A stretch of 64,000 nucleotides of DNA from the NCBI GenBank assembly GCA_024229935.1, contig JAAERX010000153.1:24554-88553 (forward strand), given 5' to 3'. The notes beneath the pieces were generated by a model that did not search any database, had not been told where the DNA came from, and saw only the letters and a program-made list of their open reading frames with translations. A program made the translations under genes and the position numbers. The stretch is from Gammaproteobacteria bacterium (GTDB lineage: Bacteria > Pseudomonadota > Gammaproteobacteria > Steroidobacterales > GCA-2729495). This document shows, piece after piece, positions 18,486 through 27,694 of this stretch. Every line of letters begins with the position of its first letter. The first letter of the stretch is position 1.

Positions 18486-19307
18486 TCAGGGTACCTGCGC
18501 CATCCAGGCACCATTCTTGAACCACTTAGCCTTTATTATTTCCAGTGCACCAGTAGCTGTTAGTGCCTGCATATAATTCTGCACCAGATTAATCAACAAA
18601 GGATCACCTGGAGCAATTGCGATACCAATAGGCTCAATCGTCAGCGGTTTATTGAGAGTAACGAAACCCGCATCTGGATTACGCAAAATACTGAGCGCAC
18701 AAATCGGGTCATCGGCTACAACTGCATCAACCTTGTCATCTTTGAGTAACTGAATAGCTTCAGCATAAGTATCTGTTGCCGTAATAACAGGCTTGTTAAG
18801 TGCAGCTTCAACAAAGTCTTCTGATGTAGAGCCCTTAAGTACAGCAATACTGCGTTCACCTTTGTTTAACTTTTCTGGTGTATTAATAGACTCAAGTATT
18901 TCTTCCTTGGTCAGGATAGTGGTAGCTGTGACAAAATACGGGCCCACAAAAGCAACACGTATATTTCGTTGTACTGTTGCCGTCACTCCGGAAATAACCA
19001 AATCTATATCGCCATCCTCAAGCGCTGGCAGAAGTTTTACAAATGGCATTTCAACAATTTCCATTGTTACACCCATTTCATTCGACAGCAGCTGGGCCAG
19101 GTCCACATCCATACCTATAAACCTGTCATCACGGTTCTTCATATTGAACGGCGGTTGTGTACCCGTCATACCAATACGCAGTGTATTAGTCTGACTTATA
19201 CGCTTTAAAATTGGAGACGTATTATCAGCTGCAGTAACTGAAGTAACTGCGAACATCAGGGTTGCTATTGCAGCAACCATTTTGGTAAACCAAAAACGGG
19301 TTTTCAT
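18486..19307 (-). CDS. Periplasmic substrate-binding protein, amino-acid type (SBP_bac_3)
   Basis: A 273-residue protein with a cleavable signal peptide (MKTRFWFTKMVAAIATLMFAVTSVTAA) and the family-3 solute-binding fold: LRIGMTGTQPPFNMKN, GMDVDLAQLL, DLVISGVTATVQRN and VDAVVADDPICALSI. Such proteins deliver polar amino acids or related small solutes to ABC permeases. No permease or ATPase gene is next to it, so it is an orphan here. Some orphan members act in signalling or resemble cyclohexadienyl dehydratase. The ATG at 19307 has AAGGA upstream. Confidence 0.88.
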   Translation of the reverse strand: MKTRFWFTKMVAAIATLMFAVTSVTAADNTSPILKRISQTNTLRIGMTGTQPPFNMKNRDDRFIGMDVDLAQLLSNEMGVTMEIVEMPFVKLLPALEDGDIDLVISGVTATVQRNIRVAFVGPYFVTATTILTKEEILESINTPEKLNKGERSIAVLKGSTSEDFVEAALNKPVITATDTYAEAIQLLKDDKVDAVVADDPICALSILRNPDAGFVTLNKPLTIEPIGIAIAPGDPLLINLVQNYMQALTATGALEIIKAKWFKNGAWMAQVP

Positions 19308-19448
19308 ATGTATGATTCCTTAAGAATTAAACTGCTTTATTAATATCCACACCAAGCTGATCTTCTGGTAGATATATTTTCTTATGTACAGGTCATTTAC
19401 TTTTAGAGGTATTGGTCCAAGTAAACACAATAAGAGAATTGAGGCCGC

Positions 19449-20360
19449 CTAACAAGCTTGAAATGACTTTTCAGGGCTAGTGCCTACTGCTTCATGGTGC
19501 CCGACACCCTTAAATTTCAGCCAGGGGCCAACCAGCCCTTCACTTGCACTCCACAATTGTGTAGCAGTTTTATGCTCCCAGTGTAACCGCATTATCCTGC
19601 GACCATCACGGCCTTCCCTGATAAAGAATTCACCATTAATTTCAGCTGCCGCAGGATCAGACGCAAGATATAAAGGCACCAGTGCGCCCTCTTCTGAGCT
19701 GCGCATCCCAGGACGCATACGTTCATAGGCAGATTTGGGGAAAACGCTATTAGTATGAAAGAAATTGGTATCAATCAAACCAGGGCATAAAGAATTAGAC
19801 ACCACACCTGACCCTTCCAGTTTCTCTGCCAGCAAATGGCTGAACAATACATTTGCCAACTTAGAGTTTGCATATGCCTGCCAACCATTAAACGCCTGTT
19901 CCTGTTGCAAGTCAGAAAAATTAAGCCTACCACCACCTAGTGCAGTTGAAGCCACATTCACAATACGGGCAGGCATATTGTCTTTTAACGTAGCAATTAA
20001 ATTTAATGTCAGCAGGAATGGCGCAAGATAATTAACAGCAAAGGTCAACTCAAAGCCATCCACACTTAGCTGACGATGATCTGTTAAATGACCAGCATTG
20101 TTTATCAATACATTTAAATCTGGAAACCGATCACAGATATGCTCTGCTAATACAGCTACTTCTTCAAGAGAAGTAAAATCTGCCAGTACTGTATGCAAAT
20201 TTGAATTGCCAGTTTCCTGTTTAAGCTGTTGCAGGGTAGCTGCTGTTTTATCGGGGTCACGCCCGTGGATAATGACACACACATTACTCCGCGCAAGAGC
20301 AAGTGCTGTGGCTTTACCTATGCCATCAGTAGCGCCGGTAACCAGATAGGTAGGTAACAT
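19449..20360 (-). CDS. Short-chain dehydrogenase/reductase
   Basis: A roughly 303-residue NAD(P)-dependent oxidoreductase of the retinol-dehydrogenase/protochlorophyllide-reductase-like SDR branch. It shows the cofactor motif TGATDGIG near the start, NNAG (INNAGHL), a serine in NVASTAL, and the catalytic YxxxK (YANSKLAN). I use the ATG at 20360 (MLPTYLVTG), preceded by TAGGA. The track start at 20402 falls inside a palindromic operator-like site and adds residues before the Rossmann strand. Divergent from the AI-2E gene. Substrate unknown. Confidence 0.88.
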   Translation of the reverse strand: MLPTYLVTGATDGIGKATALALARSNVCVIIHGRDPDKTAATLQQLKQETGNSNLHTVLADFTSLEEVAVLAEHICDRFPDLNVLINNAGHLTDHRQLSVDGFELTFAVNYLAPFLLTLNLIATLKDNMPARIVNVASTALGGGRLNFSDLQQEQAFNGWQAYANSKLANVLFSHLLAEKLEGSGVVSNSLCPGLIDTNFFHTNSVFPKSAYERMRPGMRSSEEGALVPLYLASDPAAAEINGEFFIREGRDGRRIMRLHWEHKTATQLWSASEGLVGPWLKFKGVGHHEAVGTSPEKSFQAC

Positions 20361-20385
20361 AGATATAATCCTACATTTAAAATAC

Positions 20386-20402
20386 TTGGTATCTGATACC
20401 AA
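20386..20402. promoter_or_regulatory. Perfect 17-bp palindrome TTGGTATCTGATACCAA (operator candidate)
   Basis: Eight-base arms TTGGTATC/GATACCAA around one central base, between the divergent SDR (ATG 20360) and AI-2E (ATG 20442) genes. An almost identical copy (one end base different) lies at 46739-46755 before another gene. The form suits a dimeric repressor of the GntR or TetR type; the cognate regulator is not identified. Confidence 0.6.
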
Positions 20403-20441
20403 TTAGGTGTAAAACTAGTTAGATGGGAGAAATACATCATA

Positions 20442-21551
20442 ATGTCTGAATCAAATCCACTCAATAATGTAACCAACCTGCGTAAGCCTGTTATTGAACT
20501 GGCCATCCAGCTTGGTGCTCTGTTTGCATTACTGTCATGGTGTTTTGAAATCATCAGGCCATTTGTACTGATGATCATTTGGGCAGGCATAGTTGCCATT
20601 GCGCTATATCCGGTTTTTGATCGCCTGGTCAAGATACTGGGTGAAAGTCAAAAACTGGCTGCAGCCATGGTTGTTTTGTTACTGATAGGTGTACTTGTTT
20701 TACCTACCTTCCTGCTAACAGGCAGCCTGTTAACCGGCGCAGAAATGCTTTCTGCGGCAGGTGAAGCAGGTCAGCTACAAGTACCTGCACCACCAGCCAG
20801 CGTTGCTGACTGGCCCTTCGTTGGCGATGCTATTTACGACTTATGGCAACGTGCAGCAAACAATCTCCCCTCTGTACTGCAAGATTTTGCGCCACAAATT
20901 AAAGCTACTGGCACCTGGATACTTGAAAGTGTCACCGGTACTGGCCTTGGAATTCTGCAGTTCATCATTTCATTTATTATTGCCGGCATCTTTCTTGCCA
21001 ACTCAAGCAAGGGTGCTGGTGCTGCCAAAGCATTATTAACCCGCCTTTTACCAGGTCGTGGTGAAGAGTTTGCTGACTTATCAACCAGCACAGTACGTAA
21101 TGTTGCACTTGGTATTGTTGGTGTATCAATTTTGCAAACGGCTCTAATCAGTATTGGCTTTGTAGCCATAGGCATGCCAGCCATTGGCCTCGCAGCTTTG
21201 ATTTTACTCATACTCTGCATCATTCAGGTTGGGCCCACCCTGGTAACAATACCAGCAATTATTTATGCCTTTTCAACATTAGGAACAGGCACCGCTATTG
21301 CATTTACTATCTGGACCGTTGTCATGTCATTAATTGACAGTGTACTTAAACCATTGATCTTTGGACGTAGTGCATCGGTGCCCACCTTAATAATTTTTCT
21401 GGGCGCAATTGGTGGCATGCTCACTCACGGCATCATCGGATTATTTGTGGGCTCAGTCATACTATCACTGAGCTACAAACTTTATATGGCCTGGCTTGAT
21501 GACAAGCCTGAGTCTGATGAAAAACAAGAACCTCGCGCTAATGAGGTCTGA
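20442..21551 (+). CDS. AI-2E family / PerM-like membrane transporter
   Basis: A 369-residue inner-membrane protein with two N-terminal hydrophobic segments, a less hydrophobic middle, and a cluster of C-terminal segments. These include the conserved LILCIIQVGPTLVTIPAIIYAF and SLIDSVLKPLIFGRSASVPTLIIFLGAIGG region of the family. Members include TqsA and various ion or antiporter-like permeases; the substrate cannot be read from sequence. The ATG at 20442 is preceded by GGGAG at a slightly long spacing. A perfect palindrome about 40 bp upstream may control it. Confidence 0.9.
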   Translation: MSESNPLNNVTNLRKPVIELAIQLGALFALLSWCFEIIRPFVLMIIWAGIVAIALYPVFDRLVKILGESQKLAAAMVVLLLIGVLVLPTFLLTGSLLTGAEMLSAAGEAGQLQVPAPPASVADWPFVGDAIYDLWQRAANNLPSVLQDFAPQIKATGTWILESVTGTGLGILQFIISFIIAGIFLANSSKGAGAAKALLTRLLPGRGEEFADLSTSTVRNVALGIVGVSILQTALISIGFVAIGMPAIGLAALILLILCIIQVGPTLVTIPAIIYAFSTLGTGTAIAFTIWTVVMSLIDSVLKPLIFGRSASVPTLIIFLGAIGGMLTHGIIGLFVGSVILSLSYKLYMAWLDDKPESDEKQEPRANEV

Positions 21552-21702
21552 ACACAGCGGTCCATCCTGCAGCGCTGAAGAGAGTATATCTGTGGAATGA
21601 TTGAAACCTGGTTTAATAAGCTCAAATAACTATAGCAATACTAACCCACAGATTGCTATGAACATCCAGGTGCTATAACGAATGAAATGCACAAAAATAA
21701 AG

Positions 21703-22158
21703 TTAGTTACCTGCAGATTTAGCAAGCCAGCAATCCAGCTGATCAGCAAAAGCCTTACGGTCACTTTGACTCAGGGGTGGCGGACCTCCACCCACATCAA
21801 CCGCACTGGCACGCATGGTATCCATAAAGTCCCGCATATTCAGACGTGCACCAATATTTTCCGCTGTATGTAGCTCACCACGAGGGCTCAGAGCCAGCCC
21901 ACCTTTTTCTATAACCTCTGCAGCCAGGGGAATATCACTGGTAATCACCAAATCCCCAGCAGACATACGCCGCACAATTTCGTTATCTGCAACATCAAAG
22001 CCAGCAGCCACCTGCAATGTTTTAATGTGCCGTGAAGGCGGTACCCGGAGAGGTTGGTTGGCAACTAAGGTAACCAACATTTTGGTGCGATCAGCAGCCC
22101 GGAATAGAATTTCCTTGATTACAACTGGACAGGCATCAGCATCAACCCACATGCTCAT
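21703..22158 (-). CDS. UPF0178 family protein (YaiI/YqxD-like)
   Basis: A 151-residue cytoplasmic protein starting [17 protein letters not shown], with the family signature [31 protein letters not shown] and [21 protein letters not shown]. The acidic pattern resembles PIN-like nucleases, but the function is not established. Length is normal. It lies 11 bp downstream of the DbpA-like helicase gene on the same strand, so probably co-transcribed. Confidence 0.92.
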   Translation of the reverse strand: MSMWVDADACPVVIKEILFRAADRTKMLVTLVANQPLRVPPSRHIKTLQVAAGFDVADNEIVRRMSAGDLVITSDIPLAAEVIEKGGLALSPRGELHTAENIGARLNMRDFMDTMRASAVDVGGGPPPLSQSDRKAFADQLDCWLAKSAGN

Positions 22159-22169
22159 CTACATATTCC

Positions 22170-23624
22170 TCAACGGGGCCTGACCGAAGCTCGTCGTCTC
22201 GCGATGCGCCGACTATTCTCCGGTTGTCCATCAACACGTCTTGCCTTGAACGCCCGTCCCTTCAGCTTACCCTTATTTAATTTTTTCAGTGCAGCACTAA
22301 CAGCATTAATACTGACAGCCACATAAGCACAGCTATCAAAAATATTTATCTTACCAACCTGTTTGCCAGTAATGCCATGTTCACCAGTCAATGCACCAAG
22401 AATATCGCCAGGGCGGATCTTCTGTTTCTTACCACCATCTATTTGCAGGGTCACCATTGCCGGTTTGACTGGAGATGTTTCAAGTAAAGCTATAGGCGGT
22501 AGTGCCGTGGCTTCAATAGAAATGCCTAATAATTTTTCCAGCCGGTTAACTTTATAACGTTCTTTATCGGCATAGAATGTCATGGCTATACCGGTACTGC
22601 CTGCTCTGCCGGTACGGCCTATACGGTGCACATGCACCTCATCATCGCTGGCAAGCTGGTAATTTATGACAGCATCTAGGGCCGCTATATCCAAGCCACG
22701 AGCAGCAACATCGGTTGCCACCAATACCGCCACACTTTTATTGGCAAACCTAACAAGGGTGCGATCACGGTCATTCTGTTCCAGGTCACCATGTATAGCA
22801 AGCGCACTAAAGCCATGGCTACGCAGCGCTTCGGCTAATTCCTGAGTTTCTTTTTTGGTATTACAAAATACCACTGCAGATTCTGGCTGATGCTCCAGCA
22901 ATAAAAGCCGCAATGCAGACAGTCGTGCAGCGGCATCATTAGTTATATAAAAATATTGCTCAATAGTGTCACTATCGTGCATCTCCAGTGCAGTCACCCG
23001 CTCCGGCGCAAACATAATACGTCCAGCTACAGCCTTAATCTCATCCTGAAATGTAGCACTGAACATCAAAGTCTGCCGCTGTGCTGGTGTCGCCTCAACA
23101 ATCATATCCAGTTCTTTCTGAAAACCCATATCAAGCATGCGGTCAGCTTCATCAAGCACCAGCATGTTCACATCATTAAGTTTTAGCGTGCCCTTACGTA
23201 AATGATCATCCACACGGCCGGGCGTACCAACAACAATATGAGCACCATGCTCCAGAGACCCTGCTTGCGGACCAAATGGGCTACCACCTGTCAAGGTCAG
23301 GACTTTTACATTTGCCAGCGTGCGAGCCAATTCACGAATAGCATTGGCCACCTGATCGGCAAGCTCCCGGGTAGGACACAGGACCAGTCCTTGCACCCGA
23401 AATTTTTTGCGGTCCAGTTTTGCCAATAAACCTAAAGCAAATGCTGCAGTTTTACCTGACCCGGTCTTGGCCTGGCCGATAACATCCTTGCCTGTGAGTA
23501 TTAGCGGCAGACTCTGCGCCTGAATAGGGGTCATCGCCACATACCCCAGTGACGTAAGATTCCGCAGAAGCTCGGGGCTCAATTTAAGGGCAGCAAAGGA
23601 ACTCTGATTAGCAGAAACAGTCAA
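22170..23624 (-). CDS. dbpA: DEAD-box RNA helicase, DbpA type
   Basis: DEAD-box helicase with motifs [63 protein letters not shown] and HRIGRTGRAG. The C-terminal domain (VTLQIDGGKKQKIRPGDILGALTGEHGI...KINIFDSCAYVAV) is the DbpA RNA-binding domain that targets 23S rRNA hairpin 92 during 50S maturation. The start is uncertain. The track begins at TTG 23669; TTG at 23624 (LTVSANQSSFAALKLSPELL) fits the family better, and I see no nearby ATG. A second DEAD-box gene, rhlE, lies at 15.2 kb. Confidence 0.9.
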   Translation of the reverse strand: MTVSANQSSFAALKLSPELLRNLTSLGYVAMTPIQAQSLPLILTGKDVIGQAKTGSGKTAAFALGLLAKLDRKKFRVQGLVLCPTRELADQVANAIRELARTLANVKVLTLTGGSPFGPQAGSLEHGAHIVVGTPGRVDDHLRKGTLKLNDVNMLVLDEADRMLDMGFQKELDMIVEATPAQRQTLMFSATFQDEIKAVAGRIMFAPERVTALEMHDSDTIEQYFYITNDAAARLSALRLLLLEHQPESAVVFCNTKKETQELAEALRSHGFSALAIHGDLEQNDRDRTLVRFANKSVAVLVATDVAARGLDIAALDAVINYQLASDDEVHVHRIGRTGRAGSTGIAMTFYADKERYKVNRLEKLLGISIEATALPPIALLETSPVKPAMVTLQIDGGKKQKIRPGDILGALTGEHGITGKQVGKINIFDSCAYVAVSINAVSAALKKLNKGKLKGRAFKARRVDGQPENSRRIARRRASVRPR

Positions 23625-23776
23625 GATAAATCCGGTATATAAAAAAATGTTGGTTTCAGGCACCAACAATTAGAGGCGGTATTAAGGACGTAAATCCAGA
23701 TCCTTTGGGTGCAGTATAGGTAAAAAAGCCAGACCTTTAAATCAGTAATTTATCAGTAAGATTCTTTACATACCAA

Positions 23777-25300
23777 TTACCGTTGACTACCACGCCGCCA
23801 CCACCGGCGCCTTGGCTTTTTCTCACCAATATCAGACTTATGTGCTTCCCGGTAAATATCCCAGGCATCTTGTGGCAAAAGGAAGCCATCGCGGTACGTA
23901 TCTATAACTGCTGATAAAGTCTGATGTACATAGTCACGATGCCATGGATAACGTACCGCCAGCTCCGCTTCACTAAATGGAATAAAATTGCCATTAAGAA
24001 AGCAATAAAGATTAGGATTAAGGCCAGACCACACCCCTGTGGGTACAGCGAGTTGAGGTAAATGTATGCCACCCACCTCATTTCCATCGCTGTCCTTCTC
24101 GCTTACCAGCCGGCCCTTATCATTTTCTATCAGTGTTATCAGGCGACTTTCCGGGGGGCTGCGCCCACTCTCTATCCAGTCACCAAGACGTGAAAGTAGT
24201 GCCGAATGAACATACTCAACCGGCAAAGTACTGGCATCCTCACAAAGAGGCCAAACTGACATCAGGCCCAGTTCATCAATATTCTGTAGTTCCTCAAAAA
24301 TTAACTGACGAGCATCAACATGTGCACTACCCGCCATCTCATAGGTACGCACCCAGGGACTGTCTTCTTCAGTCTGCCGGTTCACTTTCGAATTAAAAAA
24401 CCCCAGCACCTCGGTACTTGTCTGAAAGCGCATAACAGGCGCCATAACAGGTAATAGTGTCTTATTCCGAGGATCTCCACCCGGATTAAATTCACTACTT
24501 GGATTAGGGGGATTAGGCACCTTCGAGGCAAAACTACCTGCCCCTTCAAAAAAGCCATCAAATGCCATACGCCCATCAGACATGATCGCATCATTATGAA
24601 AGGAATTAACAAAGGTCTTAACGTAACCAGCCGATTGTGAATAACCGGTCAAAATAATACGCTCAACACCAAACCCTGCTAATGGGTTACTCGGCTGCGC
24701 ATCTGATTTAAGCAATGCTGCAGCCTGACTTAGCATGTCCCAAATCTGACCGTCTTTCTGCATCTGCAGGTTGGCATAACGACTGTAGTTACGCAGAATA
24801 TATGGCGGCCTGCCAAACTCATCACGTAAAAAGTTTACCGTAGTTGGCTTGCTGGTCAGCCCCACATATACAGCACCCTCTCGCATAATCATTCGTGCGC
24901 TGTAATGCCAGGTAATATCACTATCAAATCCACGCGTGGCATTCACCACATCCAGATAGACCGTACCATTGAATTTAGACCTGTTGGCAGGTCGGCGGAC
25001 TATCAGTCGGGTTGCATAGGGAAGATTTTCCTCAACTACACCAACCAAAGGACTCTGCGATGCATCATCAACATAGTCATAAATATTAGCTGTACCGGAC
25101 AGCACATATTCATCTTCCACATAATTCCAGTCAGCCATATATTCAGCCTGACTAAGGAAGGGCACTGAACGTTCAGCAATGCTACCTTCTGTTACCGGCA
25201 AATACTCGGCAGCAGGAATTGCCACCTGGGCTGCCAATGGCAATGACATTGATATAAGAACAACAGTAAGCACCATCTGCCTAATATAATTATGCGGCAT
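23777..25300 (-). CDS. Exported alpha/beta hydrolase domain protein
   Basis: A 507-residue protein with a signal peptide (VLTVVLISMSLPLAAQ). It shows the large alpha/beta-hydrolase-domain pattern: YATRLIVRRPANRSKFNGTVYLDVVNATRGFD, a nucleophile elbow (ILTGYSQSAGYVKTF, serine of GxSxS) and EFNPGGDPR. Members are predicted periplasmic esterases or lipases of unknown substrate. The C-terminus is very basic (KKPRRRWWRRGSQR), possibly a membrane-surface contact. Monocistronic. Confidence 0.8.
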   Translation of the reverse strand: MPHNYIRQMVLTVVLISMSLPLAAQVAIPAAEYLPVTEGSIAERSVPFLSQAEYMADWNYVEDEYVLSGTANIYDYVDDASQSPLVGVVEENLPYATRLIVRRPANRSKFNGTVYLDVVNATRGFDSDITWHYSARMIMREGAVYVGLTSKPTTVNFLRDEFGRPPYILRNYSRYANLQMQKDGQIWDMLSQAAALLKSDAQPSNPLAGFGVERIILTGYSQSAGYVKTFVNSFHNDAIMSDGRMAFDGFFEGAGSFASKVPNPPNPSSEFNPGGDPRNKTLLPVMAPVMRFQTSTEVLGFFNSKVNRQTEEDSPWVRTYEMAGSAHVDARQLIFEELQNIDELGLMSVWPLCEDASTLPVEYVHSALLSRLGDWIESGRSPPESRLITLIENDKGRLVSEKDSDGNEVGGIHLPQLAVPTGVWSGLNPNLYCFLNGNFIPFSEAELAVRYPWHRDYVHQTLSAVIDTYRDGFLLPQDAWDIYREAHKSDIGEKKPRRRWWRRGSQR

Positions 25301-25507
25301 TTCACTTTCCCTATTCTGCTTGCTCTTGAATGGCTAGTTTATAAACCAGCTCTTAACCTTTTAGTTCTTAATTTTGTCGTTTTTTATAAGGGTTCTGCTA
25401 ACTACTATACGAGTTATTAGCAGTTAATAAAAACCAGTATTAAGTGAAATTCAGCATAGCCTGACCTTCATTACTTACAGTACAGCTATGAGATCAGAAA
25501 ATACCCA

Positions 25508-26875
25508 TCACATAACTCCATAGGCAAGCATAGCTTCAGCAACTTTGACAAAGCCAGCAATGTTTGCACCTTTCAGATAGTTTACGTGATGATCACTCTC
25601 ACGACCGTGCTCCTCACACCGAGCATGAATATCAGCCATAATTTCACGTAGCTGTTTGTTAAGTTCCTCACGACTCCACGACATGCGAATGCTATTCTGA
25701 GACATTTCCAGTCCAGACACCGCCACACCTCCTGCATTTGCGGCCTTACTGGGTGCAAATAAAATCTTTGCCTGCTGAAATATATCAATTGCTTCCTGCT
25801 CTGACGGCATATTGGCACCTTCTGCTACCGCAATACAGCCGTTTCCTAGCAGACTATTTGCATCATGAAAATTAAGTTCATTTTGGGTAGCACAGGGAAA
25901 GGCAAGATCACAAGGCACTTGCCAGGGCCGCTCAGCCTCATGATATTCACCACCGAACTCCTCGGTATACTCTTTAATACGGCCACGGCGTACATCTTTC
26001 AACTCACGTACCCAAGCAAGCTTTTCACAATTAATACCCTCAGGGTCATAAATAAAACCAGAGGAATCCGAGAGCGTAACTGGCTTCGCACCAAGCTCTA
26101 TAAGCTTATCAACCGCATACTGCGCGACATTACCGGAACCCGACACAACAGCAGTCTTACCTTCAATATTCTTGCCATGTGCAGCAAGCATATCTTCCAT
26201 CATATAAACAGTGCCGTAACCCGTTGCCTCAGTTCGAATCTCAGAACCACCGAATGCCAAACCCTTACCCGTCATTACACCAGTAAAGGTATTGGCCAAC
26301 CGTTTGTACTGACCAAACATGTAACTGATCTCACGATTGCCCACACCAATATCACCAGCAGGCACGTCTGTGTCCGGGCCAATATGTCGATACAGCTCAG
26401 TCATAAATGACTGACAAAACCGCATGATTTCACCCTCAGACTTGCCCTTAGGGTCAAAATCAGAACCGCCCTTACCACCACCCATTGGCAATCCGGTCAA
26501 ACTGTTTTTAAAGGTCTGCTCAAAAGCCAGAAATTTTAAAATGCTTTGATTGACACTTGGATGAAAACGGATGCCGCCTTTGTAAGGGCCAATCGCATTA
26601 CAGTGCTGCACACGATAACCACGGTTGATTTGCACCTTGCCCGTATCATCATCCCAGACAACACGAAAACTAATAATGCGATCAGGCTCAGTCAGACGAC
26701 CAAAGATAGCCGCCTCCATGTATTCAGGATGCTTGCGAAGAAATGGCAATACATTGATACCAACTTCATACACAGCCTGATGAAACTCTGTCTCCCCAGG
26801 ATTACGCCGCTCAAGCCAGTCCATAAACTTGGGGACAATCTCAGGTTGATCAATCTTAGTGTGCCAAACAGCCAT
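25508..26875 (-). CDS. gdhA: NADP-specific glutamate dehydrogenase
   Basis: A 455-residue hexameric-type enzyme for reductive amination of 2-oxoglutarate to glutamate. Family segments: GYRVQHCNAIGPYKGGIRFHPSV, PMGGGKGGSDFDPKGKS (catalytic lysine region), DTDVPAGDIGVGNREISYMFG and the dinucleotide fold VVSGSGNVAQYAVDKL. Full length. The ATG at 26875 has GAGG 8 nt upstream. No linked nitrogen-regulatory gene. Confidence 0.97.
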   Translation of the reverse strand: MAVWHTKIDQPEIVPKFMDWLERRNPGETEFHQAVYEVGINVLPFLRKHPEYMEAAIFGRLTEPDRIISFRVVWDDDTGKVQINRGYRVQHCNAIGPYKGGIRFHPSVNQSILKFLAFEQTFKNSLTGLPMGGGKGGSDFDPKGKSEGEIMRFCQSFMTELYRHIGPDTDVPAGDIGVGNREISYMFGQYKRLANTFTGVMTGKGLAFGGSEIRTEATGYGTVYMMEDMLAAHGKNIEGKTAVVSGSGNVAQYAVDKLIELGAKPVTLSDSSGFIYDPEGINCEKLAWVRELKDVRRGRIKEYTEEFGGEYHEAERPWQVPCDLAFPCATQNELNFHDANSLLGNGCIAVAEGANMPSEQEAIDIFQQAKILFAPSKAANAGGVAVSGLEMSQNSIRMSWSREELNKQLREIMADIHARCEEHGRESDHHVNYLKGANIAGFVKVAEAMLAYGVM

Positions 26876-27019
26876 ACCGTACCTCAGCTTTTGTTGGGGT
26901 CATACCCTAAAGTTTCAATCATGCTTCACCAGGTATCAAAATATAATCCGCCACCAATGTGACACACAAAATACCAATAGATCCACACAAATTAATTAAA
27001 CCCATTACAGGCCCTACTA

Positions 27020-27673
27020 TTACCTGAACAACTTGCCAATTCCCTGGCGCCAGAACTGCTCAATAATTTTTTTACGTAACTCACCAATACCTGCATTAGC
27101 ATGTGGAAAAGGCCTGTCCGGAACAGGATGCCCAAGAAACTGACACAAGGGCTCCCAACCTTCAGTTACTGAATACACCAGCAATCGATCTTTTGGCACC
27201 GTAGCCTTAACCTCTTCTATATGCTGCTTGTACTGCAGGATGCACCTCTCCTCGGTGATCTCACCATCGAATACATAGTCAATTAACCGAAAATTCATAT
27301 CTGCAAACTTTTTGAACATTGGCACAAAATTAAAATAACGGGTTTTCATAACCAGTCTGAGTAACTTTGAATAACTCTTCCACCAGGCCTGTGCATCACG
27401 CACACTCAGAATAACCACTGCATCGGGAAAAGCTGCCATTAATTCACGATAGAAAATACAAGAAGGAAAATCGACCGTTGCTTCATAACCAGAAAATAAT
27501 GACTGCCAATCTATTTGCTCACCACGCAGAACTGCATCCCACTGTTCGACATGCCCCCGGTCATAGGATTTCATTACTTCCTGCATGTGATAACAGGGAT
27601 AACCCAAACATTCGAACGCCTGCTGCAGTGAAACCGTACCAGTACGACCGTACCCTGCACCGATAATTTTCAT
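27020..27673 (-). CDS. Sulfotransferase family protein (PAPS-dependent type)
   Basis: A 217-residue protein starting MKIIGAGYGRTGTVSLQQAFECLG, the 5'-phosphosulfate-binding P-loop of the small sulfotransferase family with GxGRTGT. A second conserved segment is VVILSVRDAQAWWKSY (3'-phosphate-binding R/S pattern). It lies 21 bp downstream of the flavoprotein gene on the same strand, so likely one operon. The acceptor substrate is unknown. Confidence 0.85.
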   Translation of the reverse strand: MKIIGAGYGRTGTVSLQQAFECLGYPCYHMQEVMKSYDRGHVEQWDAVLRGEQIDWQSLFSGYEATVDFPSCIFYRELMAAFPDAVVILSVRDAQAWWKSYSKLLRLVMKTRYFNFVPMFKKFADMNFRLIDYVFDGEITEERCILQYKQHIEEVKATVPKDRLLVYSVTEGWEPLCQFLGHPVPDRPFPHANAGIGELRKKIIEQFWRQGIGKLFR

Positions 27674-27694
27674 TACCAGAAACTCATTTGAGAA

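Noticed and set aside
20361-20402. Extended N-terminus of the SDR at 20402
   Set aside because: Lies over the palindrome and lacks a ribosome site; the ATG at 20360 with TAGGA fits the SDR fold start.
25865-26410. 181-aa plus-strand ORF within gdhA
   Set aside because: Antisense shadow of a well-conserved glutamate dehydrogenase gene.
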